This document shows positions 1 through 10,348 of a DNA stretch of 64,000 nt, piece after piece; the first letter of the stretch is position 1, and each line of letters starts with the position of its first letter. The position numbers and the translations under genes were made by a program. Source of the stretch: Gentiana macrophylla (taxonomy: Eukaryota; Streptophyta; Magnoliopsida; Gentianales; Gentianaceae); NCBI GenBank assembly GCA_026214975.1, contig JAOBSW010000729.1:62001-126000 (forward strand), in the 5' to 3' direction. Under the pieces are notes generated by a model. The model saw only the letters and a program-made list of their open reading frames with translations. It searched no databases and was not told where the DNA came from.

Positions 1-1
1 T

Positions 2-526
2 AGCTCGGCCTATTCTGAAATTCGAAAAGCCACGCTCCCCTTAGGGCTTGATGAGGCAGGTTGGAAGGAGATTTGGGAAATTAAAGGTCCGCTTCGAGGC
101 AACATTCTTCTTTGGCAGATTCGTCATAATGCTCTCCCTTCAGCCGCTACTTTGTACCAACGACACATCATTGGTACAGACATATGTGTCAATTGCCAAA
201 ACCATAGCGAGACGACTCTCCATGCTTTGCGGGATTGTGGATGGGTGAAAAAAGTTTGGAAGCACGTAATTCATTCGCAATGCTGGAACGAGTTCACCAC
301 TGTCCATGAAGTTCCCCGGCGGCTCGATACCTGCCTTAGCAGGAATATGTACAAAAAGGATTATCTGGAGTTCTGGAAATTTCTGTTTAGAGAACTCATT
401 CTGAGTATATGGCATTGGCGCAATGAGATACTCCATCAAAACGATAAGCAGAAGCCCCCGATAGAGGTGTTCCTATCTCAAGCGGTTCGAAAAGCTCGCG
501 AGCTCAGATTAGCTTGGCAGACATAG
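2..526 (+). pseudogene. LINE (non-LTR retrotransposon) reverse-transcriptase C-terminal fragment with zinc-binding domain
   Basis: An open frame enters from the left edge and ends at a TAG at 524-526. It shows the zf-RVT pattern that follows the reverse transcriptase in plant L1-type LINEs: tryptophan-rich text (WKEIWEIKGPLR, then LLWQIRHNALPSA, then LYQRHI), followed by the Cys/His cluster CVNC...H.LRDC and a VW motif. The last ~60 residues lead toward the place where plant LINEs usually carry an RNase H, but the frame stops first. It is a 5'-truncated and 3'-truncated copy as seen here; the rest of the element may lie to the left of the window. No poly(A) tail or target duplication could be placed. 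The family call rests on motif recognition. Confidence 0.8.
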
Positions 527-1078
527 TCCTTTCTTTTATTAAGTTCTAAATTTCATTATATAGCGTTTTGATGCGTTGATTGAACTATTTGTACAAAGTT
601 TTGTTTATAAATAAAGATCCCTTTAAATTAATAAATTTGCACGTGCTCTTTCCCAATTTTACACGTGCTACTTAAGAAAAATGTCAGTCTGACACGATTT
701 GAAAAAATATATGGAGAGATACATCAATCTGATTTTATGTTTTCTCACAATAATTGGCATCTCTCTATTTCGGTTATTAAAGTAAAACATATTTCTCTCC
801 TAACCCTTGTGAAAGAGGCACATAAAACCCTTTTTTTCCTCGTGTTATGGGAGAAAAATAAATTCCCTTACTTTTTTTATAGAATATCAGGACTCATGCT
901 TTACGTTCGAAGAGAGGAAAACCAATTCAATGCAGAATAATTTATTTATTTATTTTTTTGGTTTTTTTTAATCCACGCACTCCCCACTTTATTTATTTGA
1001 CGGAAACCTAATTAAATATTCTTATTTATTTAAGTGCAAATTAGTTATAAGGCCGTCGTTAGAGAATTAATGATCATT
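527..1078. other. AT-rich intergenic DNA, no gene seen
   Basis: The sequence is A/T-rich with homopolymer runs. One short open stretch (665-940) lacks any recognisable motif or plausible start context. It may contain the 3' untranslated region of the LINE fragment on its left, but no poly(A) boundary is clear. Confidence 0.6.
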
Positions 1079-1260
1079 TAGGACACTCCGAAATCTTATT
1101 TAGTTATAAGGACATTCTAATTTTAAGAAGGAAACTTATTTAGTTATAGGGACATTCTAATTTTAGTGGATAAAGAAGAAAAGGAAGGAAGAAAAAAAAA
1201 AAAAAAAAAAGATGAAGCGCTAGGAAAAGAAAAAAAAACGCTGGGAAGGAAAAAAAAAAA
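1079..1260 (+). repeat. Left terminal inverted repeat of the long-TIR element
   Basis: It begins TAGGACACTCCG and contains two tandem copies of an ~35-bp unit (TTATTTAGTTATAAGGACATTC...) where the right arm has one. It passes into A/G-rich sequence containing GAAGCGCTAGG. Confidence 0.65.
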
Positions 1261-1315
1261 AAAGAAAAGAGTTACCTGAGTTGGAGTTGTTTGTTTGTTT
1301 TTTTTTTTTTTTTTA

Positions 1316-1560
1316 AGATGCTTGATGGCATTGATGTCAAGAAGCGATGATATTGATGATTTTAAGCGATGACATTGATGCAAGCGATGACATTGATGAC
1401 TTATGTAGTGGCATTGATGATTTATGCGCGGTGGCATTGATGTACGTCTGAAGGCATTGATGACTTATGCGGTGACATTGATGTTTGATGCATGGACATT
1501 GATGTCCGTGTAGGGACATTGATGTCCGACGCGATGAAATTGATGAATGATGCGCAGGAT
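1316..1560 (+). repeat. Minisatellite with CATTGATG core, about 10 copies
   Basis: The core (G/A)(G/A)CATTGATG recurs at irregular 18-30 bp steps, separated by variants of 'acttatgcggt', 'caagcgat' and 'tccgtgtagg'. The same core and spacer vocabulary resumes on the far side of the nested hAT element (4455-4640), showing that one array was split. Open reading frames on the minus strand here (His/Cys-rich repeats) are by-products of the repeat. Confidence 0.8.
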
Positions 1561-1806
1561 ATTAAGCTAAACAAGCTCGTCAAATGATTCAAGATCGTGT
1601 TAAAGAATTGAGGATTCCACAATGAATCCAATTATCGAGGAGGACACAAACAACGCGTGGCCATTACTGAAGTCGTAGTGAAGAGTCTTTTGTAGTTTCA
1701 CCAAACTAGTAATTTTAAAAGCTCCACATTTGGAGAAATGCAAAATAAAGAGGTGATCGATGCAATTGTTAGGTTTTATCGCAGATGACATTGACGACTT
1801 ATGCAG

Positions 1807-4446
1807 TAGGGGTGTTCACGGATATGGATTATCCGAAAACCGAACCGAATTGTAGCTTTCGGTTCGGTTCGGTTCGGTTAATTAATGCTTCCGGTTCGGT
1901 TTCGGTTAATGTAATACAGAAACCGTAAAATTCGGTTCGGTTACGGTTAATATTGAAAATTGACCGTAACCGAACCGAAAACCGAACCGAATAAAAAACC
2001 GAACCTTGAACCGAACCGTACTAACCGAACCGTTAACCGAAAAATATAACCGAACCAAAAATTATAAATATTTTAATTTTAATCCTATCAGCTGTATATT
2101 AAAAAACAAAAAAAAAAACCCAACCCTATTCAAATCTATGAGACTTTGACCGAAATACATAACTTTCGCCTCTCTTCAGAACACACACTCACTCATTAAC
2201 CCTAGATCTAAGCGGCGCTCTTCAGCTCTCTCAGCACTTTAGCATCCAGATGACCGGATTCAACTACTCCGGCGAATGACTGCAGCAAATAGTGCTGGTA
2301 ACTGGTAAGTGTCAAAAGGCTCTGCATTTTTCGTCTTCTATTTGTAATGTTTCGTCATCTATAGCTGATAAGAGTAGTGAGCATTTTTTTTCCTGCATAT
2401 AATGTTTCCTCCTTCTGCATCTATTGTTTCTACCAAGCATGTTATTTTTAGATGTGTTATTTACCGAGCAGTGAAATCTTTTTCAGATTTCTTTCTACCG
2501 CATAAAAAAATGCTCACTGCATTAGAGCTTTGTATCTAATCCGGTAAGAGCTCGAAGGAGTCGATTTCTTCAAGCATAGATCTGTCTTCTCTGTGCTCAA
2601 TGCTTATTAAGTTCATTATTCTGTTTTAAGATGAGATATTTATTTAAAAAGAAAGATTCTTTTCTTAATGTGAGATTTTTTTGCCTGTTCTAGATGAATA
2701 AGTTCTTGAACTATGCTATTAAATAAGTATGATTCTTTGAGTTCACCCACCTTTCTCAACCCTGTGATTTGAACCCTTCTGGTTTTTGGTCTCTGTTTAC
2801 GGTGTAGCTTAATGGTAAAGTGGTTTTGTTTTGTCATCGTTGGTATCTGCAGGTTACTTTCGGCAAAAATCTGATAGTGATACTTATATATTGATACAAC
2901 CTGTGGTACCAAAGTCAAAGTGAATGAAGAAGGTTTTGGATTGAGGTATGATTTGTTTACTATTAATATTATATTTTTTGTTTATTCCATTTCAAAAAGC
3001 CTCTCATGGAAAGCATCCCGTGTAAGTGTGCCTCGTCATTTTTCAATTTGTATTTTGATTATATTCCTATATTTTGATCAGTTACACTTTTTTTTGGGAT
3101 AAGCATTTACAGTAGCTAACTTGGCTAGTTTCATCTGCGTTCGTGAATTGAATTATTGTTTTTTCGTTTGTTGGTTTTAGATTGATGTTTTGTTTTTTTT
3201 CATTTTTATGGTTTGTCGATTTTATTTTGATATTTGGGACTTTGGTTTCACCATCGATTTATTTATGTTTTCTCTTTTGAAGCTGAACTAATGTTTCTAA
3301 TGAATTAAATTGCATGAGAACTAAAGAAGGTGAGGAATGCGTCAAAGTTGGATATGACAATATTTTTTTTGGGAAAATGACTTCAATAAGCTGCCTTCGA
3401 ACTTTTCTTTCCTACATATATAAGCTTCTAAAAAAACATGAATGAATTTGGAATAATCTAAAAAACACGATGTTTATAATAGATGTTCACCTTTAGGCTT
3501 GCTCTTCTGTCTTTGACATTTATTCTTTTCAAGGTTGCAATTGCAAATAAAGCTGTTGTGATTTTGTTTTTATTTTGATTGCTGTTAGAACGTGTGTATA
3601 GGTAAGCTTTGTATTGATATCAGTCAATTCTTATAGAACGTGTCTTTTACTTCTTTCTTGTGATGGATTCCTTCTTCAATAGAAGTGATCCTAATAACAG
3701 GCAGTACCGGACCAAATGGCTCCTCCCATGCAATCCTCATGTCAGGTCTACCAGATCAAGTAACAATGGCCATATGAGATTGCCCTCACTTGTACTCCTG
3801 GCAAAAAGTTGGCCCTTTTTCTTTAGCATATGTGAACTCATTTTTTGTATGACACTATGACTAATACAATTTATATTCTTATCAATGTTCAACAGATTAC
3901 AAAATGCTTGAAGCATTGTGATATTTTAAGCTCAAGGATGAAGAGCGTATTTTGTGATTTGGAGCTCAATGATGAGCATATTTTGTGAGAGCAAAATGTG
4001 TAATTAAAAGTTCTTTTGTTGTTCACGAAATTGTCTAACTTCGACCTTTCCACTTTAATGTTTTGTGTAAAATGAAGTCTATTATGTAATGACTAAGGTA
4101 GTGTGATTTAAGTAGCTTAATGATTTGTGTAAAATGTAGTCTATTTTATAAAGACTAAGGTGGTGTGATTGTGTAGCCTAAGTTGACATTTTTATTGTCT
4201 CTTTTAGACTAAAATTGACATTTTTAATGGCTTAATTTCGGTTTTTTCGGTTAACCGTGGAATTGGACCGATAATTTCGGTTTTCGGTTAACCGACCGAA
4301 TTGAACCAATTCTTTCGGTTCGGTTTCGGTTCGGTTACATTCTTGAAACGGTTCGGTTTCGGTTTCAAATTTTTAGTAACCGAAATTTTCGGTTCGGTTT
4401 CGGTTATGGCCATTAACCGTACCGAACCGAACCGTGAACACTCCTA
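1807..4446. mobile_element. Non-autonomous hAT-type element, 2.6 kb, with CGGTT-rich subterminal repeats
   Basis: The termini are inverted: TAGGGGTGTTCACGG at the left and CCGTGAACACTCCTA at the right. The flanks carry a near-perfect 8-bp target duplication, ttatgcag (1799-1806) and ttatgcaa (4447-4454), the length expected for hAT. Both ends are packed with repeated GGTTCGGTT / AACCGAACC motifs over ~250 bp, typical of subterminal transposase-binding arrays. The interior (~2150-4200) is T-rich and holds no transposase frame. Around 2160-2310 it looks like a plant 5' UTR with a GGTAAGTG donor-like site, possibly a captured or vestigial gene end. It inserted into the minisatellite of the surrounding long-TIR element. 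Confidence 0.85.
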
Positions 4447-4454
4447 TTATGCAA

Positions 4455-4640
4455 TGACATTGATGTCTGATGCAGTGACATTGATAACTTTTGCAGTGAC
4501 ATTGATGCAAGCGATGGCATTGATGTCGATGCGAGGGCATTGATGACTTTTGCAATGGCATTGATATACGCAAGCGATGGCATTGATCGAGTATTATTCT
4601 GATTAGATAATTGATGCAATGATATTGATGTCACCGCATA
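4455..4640 (+). repeat. CATTGATG minisatellite, right portion split off by the hAT insertion
   Basis: About eight copies of (G/A)CATTGATG occur with spacers such as 'tctgatgcagt', 'acttttgcaat' and 'caagcgatgg'. It continues the array at 1316-1560 in the same orientation. Confidence 0.75.
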
Positions 4641-4817
4641 TACAACTTGATACACACATCTGATAACTTTGTAAAGTAACTTTATTTCTTTGTTATCTTT
4701 AAATACTTGATTGATGTTGGTTTATTTGATTAGTGTTGGTTTAAATTTTCGATAGTAAAATAACTGTATTTCTTTTGTTTTTTTTTTGGTTTAAATGCTT
4801 ATTTTTACAACCAAAGG

Positions 4818-4990
4818 TATGCATAAATTGTTACAATAACACGTCACTGCATAAATCGTTACAATAACACGTCAATGCATAATTCGATACAATAAGACAT
4901 CACTGCATAGATCGCTACAATAAGAAGTCATTTGATAAATCGCTACAATGAGGCGTCATTGCATAAATAATTTACAATGAGATGTCACCG
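4818..4990 (+). repeat. 28-bp tandem repeat, about six copies
   Basis: The unit is close to ATAAATCGTTACAATAACAC followed by GTCACTGC. Copies degrade to the right (CGCTACAATGAGGCGTCATT). Confidence 0.75.
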
Positions 4991-5130
4991 ATCAAGGTTG
5001 TCAATGGATCGTGGCAATCAATTCATCATGGTAGCCAATGAATGTGGCGGTGAATGCATCGGGGTGGTTAATGGATCCCGGTGGCCAATGCATCGGGTAG
5101 GTGGTCAATGCGTACGACGGTGATCAATAC
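4991..5130 (+). repeat. Degenerate short tandem repeat, GTGGTCAATGCATCG-like
   Basis: Variants of 'ggtggccaatgcatcg' recur at about 18-24 bp intervals. They appear to be a further decayed member of the tandem repeats inside the long-TIR element. Confidence 0.5.
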
Positions 5131-5317
5131 GTCACGTCGATTTTTATGAAGAAAAAATTGATTTTATGAAATTTATTCGGAAAAATATCAAATTTGATTT
5201 TAGAATAAAGAAGACGAAAAAATATGGATTTTAGTGAAAAATTATGATGATCAGAAACTTTAGATCAAAATATATGACATTTAGAATATGGTGAATTAAA
5301 ATATATAAAAAAAAAAA

Positions 5318-5476
5318 AACCTCATTCAGCGCTTCTTTTTTTTTTCCCCCCCTTTTTTTTTAACTCATTCAGCGCTTCTTTCTTTTTTTTCCTTTTTTTT
5401 TTTTCTTTTTTTTTCCCTCTTTATCCACTTGAAATTAGAATGTCCTTATAACTAAATAAGATTTCGGAGTGTCCTA
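5318..5476 (-). repeat. Right terminal inverted repeat of the long-TIR element
   Basis: Read on the minus strand it starts TAGGACACTCCGAAATC and continues into GTGGATAAAGAGGG, an A-rich tract and GAAGCGCTGAATGAG, matching the left arm. Confidence 0.65.
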
Positions 5477-5685
5477 TTACCCATAATAAGTTGAAAATTA
5501 GTCCTTTTAAATAATTGGCCCTTTATTTAATTCCAAAGAAATAAATACTAAGAAAACTAATATTTTATCAACTTTTATGCTTGCTTCACTTTTCTAATAT
5601 AATATAATTAAGAAAACTAATATTTTATCAACTTATAATTCCTTTATCGAATATATAAATTTAGAATTATTTACGACTCTCCTAA

Positions 5686-6449
5686 TGACATGTTTGTTAC
5701 CCATAAATGGAATGGAATAGAATAATATAATATGAATAAAATGAATTCATTCCATTACCGCGTTTGGATTGTGAAAGAAACAAATTATATAAAAAATGAC
5801 ATATTGAGTGATGAGTAGGACATGCTACTAGATTAAGGTTGGGGTGGGGTATGGTAGGGTATAGTATGACTCATAAGGTAGGATAAAGTGAAAGGGGTGG
5901 GTCATGGGTGGGTAGTCCTATACACCACGCATTTTACCCTACCACACCACTCTACCATACTCTACCCACCATTCCTTACATATCACTCATCTTACTAATC
6001 ACCTAACCGCACCACACATCGTTACCCACACCAATCTATCTTTTCACTCACCTACCTAACCTTACCACACTCTCACCTCACCCTCTACCCTACCCACCCT
6101 TACCCACAACCCATCATACCCTACCCTATATCATTCTATCATACCCTATGCATCCTACCTACCTTACCCCACCACCTACTCTACACCACCATCACCACCT
6201 CACCCTACCTTATCTTACCCCACCCTACCCTACTCCATCACTTGCCTTACCACTCACCCACTCTTACCTTATCACCCACGTGTTTTGTCGATTTTTATTT
6301 TATTTCATTGCATTTCATCTATTTTTGAATGGAATGAAAAAATAGTTTTTTTTTCATCCCATTGAATAAAAATTTCGTTTCATTCTATTACCTCATAATG
6401 ATACACAAATATTGGAATTTCATTCCATTTTCTCCTAACAAACATGTCA
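5686..6449. mobile_element. MITE-like element with G-rich and C-rich internal blocks
   Basis: The termini are inverted: TGACATGTTTGTTAC at the left and its counterpart ending AACAAACATGTCA at the right. Both ends run on into GGAATGGAAT-type subterminal sequence. A TAA trinucleotide lies directly outside each end (5683-5685 and 6450-6452), which fits the 3-bp TTA/TAA duplication of PIF/Harbinger (Tourist) elements. The centre is a G-rich stretch (about 5836-5915) followed by a long C/T/A stretch of CCCTACC-like words (about 5916-6280). There is no coding sequence; the proline-rich frame here is low complexity. Confidence 0.6.
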
Positions 6450-6908
6450 TAAGAGCATAATTTATATTTACAAGAAAAACAATGGGGTGGTGTATGACGT
6501 ATGAGTTGGTTGATTTTATATATATATTTTATATTTTCTTATAAACAAGAAAACTTGCATAGAATGCTTGGCTATTAATTAAGAATATAATAACCAGCAG
6601 AATGCCCTTCAAAGTTGAGGAATTTGAATCAAGTGACCGCTACAAGTAACGGATATTCGAAATAGGACTCAATTATCCAAAAACACAAATAAAGTTCAAA
6701 GGAAATTGGATAATACTGCAACATCAGGCAAAACTCAAAATTAAATCAAGTTTAAAGCTCGGATAAACTCTTGAAGGAACTAAGCTGAATTAAAAGACGA
6801 GATAAAGGAGGGAGCTTTGGAAGTTCATGTGTACATCTAGGAGCCGCCACTGGATAGGCCGGAAAATCTCCATGCTTTGAATCCTAGCGGTGAGCAGGTG
6901 GGGGTAGT
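6450..6908. other. Intergenic DNA, no gene seen
   Basis: The stretch is A-rich and then more balanced toward 6830-6905. There is no open frame with recognisable motifs. The final part (gagccgccactggatagg) continues beyond the hAT element at 7568-7718, so this was one sequence before that insertion. It could be an exon or element relic but shows nothing diagnostic. Confidence 0.5.
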
Positions 6909-7567
6909 TAGGGGTGTAAACGAGTCGAGTCGAGTCGAGTCGAATCGAGTATTGCTCTAAACGAGTCGAGTATTTTAAAATATTATCGAGTTCGAATTAG
7001 TCACGAGTATTTGAGCTCGAGCTGAAATTTGAGAATCAGGAAGTTTACAAACTCGAAGTGAAATTTCGAGTTTTGTATCGAGTTTATCGAGTCTAATAAG
7101 TTGCGAAATTTAACTTGAAAATAGTTTAAATTATCACATGGAAATAGCAAAAAATTTCATTTTGGATAGTTAATATACGGGTTTTCTTATTTAAGATGGA
7201 AAGAATAATTTATTGAGTCCTATACTAGATTATTAATGCAAATATTTGATAGACAACATGATATAAAAGATATAAAATCAACGAAAACAATAAAATTTGA
7301 TATCATAATTACATTCATTACAAGTATAAAGATACATAAACATATTTATAATAATATATATGTATTTGAATGTGCATAAATATTCGTATATGCTTATACA
7401 AAAATATATTCGAGCTTGCTCGCGAATAGTCGAGTCGAGTATTGCGTTACTCGAGTATCGAGTCGAGTCGATTTCGAATTCGAGCTAATTTTAACCGAGT
7501 CGAATCGAGTTTTGACTCGAGCCGATCTCAAGCTACTCACGAGTAGCTCGGCTCGCTTACAGCCCTA
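6909..7567. mobile_element. Non-autonomous hAT element, 659 bp, CGAGTCGAG subterminal repeats
   Basis: The left end is TAGGGGTGTAAACGAG; the right end reads CTCGCTTACAGCCCTA, its imperfect reverse complement. A perfect 8-bp target duplication, ggggtagt, lies at 6901-6908 and 7568-7575. GTCGAGTCGAG words crowd both ends. The interior is A/T-rich and non-coding. Confidence 0.92.
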
Positions 7568-7718
7568 GGGGTAGTGACGGCCATTGGAGTTGATTCATCC
7601 CCTACAATGGTAGAGAAGGCTAATCCGGTGATGGTCTCATAAAACCCGAGGTTATTGAAGCTGCAATCGCGACAAGGCGGTTGCTCTCTCTTCTCAGGGC
7701 TACCACAAGCCCTCCGAT

Positions 7719-7901
7719 TGAAACAGTAAAGAAACTAAGCTGAAGATAATTTCATTGATGATAATAATTTGTGTGTATTACACCCTTATATCAACCACAT
7801 TGTTATAACTAACTACACATTCTCCAACACACAGAATCTAGTAAAGGATAATATCAAATCTAGATAGGACACATGTCCTTATTTTATCCTATATCTTTTC
7901 A
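7719..7901 (-). repeat. Candidate 3' LTR of the copia element
   Basis: On the minus strand it opens TGAAAAGATATAGGAT directly after a GAGAGGGGC purine tract and the RNase H stop, and could end at CTGTTTCA. It shares only the opening TGAAA-AGA and an ATCAATGAAAT word with the 5' LTR candidate, so the boundary and the pairing are uncertain. Confidence 0.4.
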
Positions 7902-9830
7902 GCCCCTCTCAAACGAACATGTGGAATAGTTACATTGAGTTTGTCTCTGAATGTCTCAAATGATTCAACAGGTAGTGCTTTTGTCAAACAGTCTGCAATC
8001 TGGTCCTTTGTTGGCACATAACACACCATTAGCTCCTTATTTAAAACCATGTTTCTGATAAAGTGAACATCCACTTCTATGTGTTTGGTTCTTGCGTGAT
8101 ACACTGGATTTTGAGCTAAAGAGTTTGCCCCAGTGTTATCACACCACAGTATAGGTGTATTTGGGAGTCTGAACCTCATCTCATTCAGCAGCTGTTTAAT
8201 CCATTTTACCTCAGCTGCTAGATTTGCCAAAGACCTGTACTCTGATTCACAGCTAGATCTTGACACTACAGTCTGTTTCTTAGAGCTCCATGATATAAGA
8301 GAGTCTCCTAAATACACACATTATCCACTAGTCGATTTCCTGTCTATTGGACACACTGCCCAGTTAGCATTAGAGAAACCATGCAGTTCAAGTGTCTTGG
8401 AAGGTCTGAACAGTAATCCCATTCTGTGTGCCCTGAATATATCTCAGTAATCTTTTCAAGCCATTCCAGTGAGTAGTGTAGGGATTTTGCATGAACTGAC
8501 TCAGAGTATTCACAGCAAAAGCTATGTCTGGTCTGGTCAGTGTTAGATACTGCAATGCACCTATGATACTTCTATACACAGTAGGTTCAGTCAAAGGTTC
8601 ACCTTCCTGTAGAAGCAGTTGCTTTCCAGGCACCATTGGTGTTGAGCAGGGATTCAAGTGTTCCATATTCCATTTCTTCAATATCTGGGATGCATAATAG
8701 GACTGAGTGAGATGCAATCCATCTGAATTCCTGGTTACTTGCATTCCAAGAAAGTGAGACACTTGTCCTAAGTCTTTTAGAGCAAACCGGGAATCAAGAA
8801 GTTTGATAAACTTCTGAATCAACTTAGGTGAATTTCCTGTCAAAAATATGTCATCAACATATACTAATGCAAACAAGATCTGTTTGTCAAGTCTGAACAT
8901 AAACAAGGATATATGACACATAGACTGAGTAAATCCCCAGTCAAGCAGCTGAGATTTAAGAGCTTCAAACCATGCCCTGAGGGCCTGCTTCAGCCCATAG
9001 ATTGCCTTATTCAGCCTGCATACATACCCTGGCTTCTCTGGATCTTCAAATCCTTCTGGCTGCTCCATATAGACTGGTTCCTGCAGTGGACCATTCAGAA
9101 ATGCATTGTTAATGTCTATTTGATTTATGGACCAATGCATTGAGACTGATATGGACAAAACAATCCTGATGGTTGCAAGCTTAGCTACTGGACTAAATGT
9201 CTCAGTAAAATCAATGCCATAGTGTTGTAGATACCCTTTGGCAACTAATCTTGCTTTGTGCTTCAAAATACTTCCATCTAGATTTAGCTTCAACTTGAAT
9301 ACCCATCTGCATCCAACAATACTCTGATTTGAACTAGGCCTCACTAGGTCCCATGTTCTATTATGCTGCAATGCCTTATACTCATCAACCATTGCCTGTC
9401 TCCATTTGTCATCAACCAAAGCATCTGATACACTAGTTGGTTCAGTAGGAAAAGCATGAACCTTAAGAGTCGAATCGGGAGGAACAAGGGACCATGTGCC
9501 ATTGAGCACAAGTGCATCAAACTCTTCAGACATACCAAGACGCCAATGAGAACTCTGTAAAGCCTGTTTAGCGGTGGAAGGCTCGGTATCAGAATATTGA
9601 GAATCCAATTGGGCAATAAAGTTTAGGAGGTGGCGATGTTTAAAGATATTATTCCGAGATCTGCTAATCATGGGGTGAGGGAGATTGGGAGGTGATAAGG
9701 AAGGGAACGAAGGGAGGAAGCCGAGGTGGATGGGGACGAAGATTGAGAGGCTGAGTGTGGTGGGGAAGGAGGATGGGATGAGCAAGGAGATGAAATAGGA
9801 GGGATGGAGAGGAAGGAATGACAGGATCAA
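7889..9830 (-). pseudogene. Copia reverse transcriptase and RNase H (broken)
   Basis: The frame 9830-8388 carries the copia RT core in order: GCRWVFKLK, ARLVAKGYLQ, FSPVAKLATIRIVLS, QIDINNAFLNG, AIYGLKQALRAWF, LVYVDDIFLTG (catalytic YVDD) and SIIGALQYLTLTRPDI. RNase H continues in 8317-7889 with SLISWSSKKQ, SSCESEYRSL and CDNTGA. Between the two parts, at about 8320-8390, the frame is shifted and a stop interrupts it. The RNase H motif normally reading F-S-D-A-D-W has both aspartates replaced by asparagine here. The RT entry segment (E-x2-AL-x2-N-x-TW-x-LV) occurs twice, near residues 120-140 and 170-190 of the 480-residue frame, an oddity discussed as a chimera. Confidence 0.88.
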
Positions 9831-9855
9831 GATCAGAGTAAAGGACAGGGGAGAC

Positions 9856-10340
9856 TAGGGGTGTAAACGATCCGATCCGAGTCAAGCATTTACTTATCGA
9901 GTCGAGCGACCCCTTAAAATATTGATGCTCAAACTCGGCTTGAGATCGCTCGAGCATGAAAAAATTTCTCGAGATCGGTTCGATAACATATTACTCATGC
10001 TCGATTCGGCTCAATTATGCTCGGAAAAAATCGAGCCCTTTCAAACTCGAGCTCAGCTCGAGCAACTCGAAAAAATGGTAAAGATGCTAAGATATGCACC
10101 TGAAATATTAAGTCCAGCAGCATAATAATAAGAAATATAATATATTTTAAAATAATATTAAAATACTCGATAAGGCTCGTGAGCATGTCGAGTCAAGCAT
10201 TAAATTGCTCAAGTTTGGCTCGTTAATTATGATGAGCTGCTTGAGTTCGGCTCAAGTTCGATTCGAACCATATCCGAGCGAGCATTTAACGAGCCGAGCG
10301 TCGAGCGGCTCACGAGCCGCTCGGATCGTTTACACCCCTA
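9856..10340. mobile_element. Non-autonomous hAT element inside copia pol, 485 bp
   Basis: The left end TAGGGGTGTAAACGATCC and the right end GGATCGTTTACACCCCTA are near-perfect inverted repeats. The flanking 8-bp duplication has decayed (ggggagac and cgggaaac, 6 of 8 identical). Subterminal GCTCGAGC-type words are dense. Removing it brings the copia integrase and RT frames back into register, which supports the boundaries. Confidence 0.88.
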
Positions 10341-10348
10341 CGGGAAAC

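Larger units (their letters stand above)
1079..5476. mobile_element. Long-TIR DNA element filled with minisatellite, host of a nested hAT element
   Basis: The ends are inverted copies. The left end starts TAGGACACTCCGAAATC and runs on through TTATTTAGTTATAAGGACATTC; the right end (5405-5476) reads as its reverse complement. The similarity continues through GTGGATAAAG and a purine-rich tract to a shared GAAGCGCT block, giving arms of about 160-180 bp. The left arm carries an extra 35-bp internal duplication. Between the arms are CATTGATG-core minisatellites, a 28-bp repeat and the nested hAT element at 1807-4446. No transposase frame is visible, so this is non-autonomous. A TA dinucleotide flanks GGACACTCC on both sides, but because the TIR can be extended by those bases the target duplication, and so the superfamily, stays open (Tc1/mariner-like or Mutator-like are options). 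Confidence 0.65.

Noticed and set aside
1316..1560. CRISPR array
   Set aside because: This is eukaryotic DNA; spacers are themselves repetitive and unit length varies.
1144..1631. Overlapping minus-strand frames rich in His/Cys repeats (HQCH...)
   Set aside because: They are translations of the CATTGATG minisatellite in three frames, not a zinc-binding protein gene.
5880..6290. Interstitial telomere repeat
   Set aside because: Words are CCCTACC/CTTACCC and irregular; the plant telomere unit CCCTAAA is not repeated.
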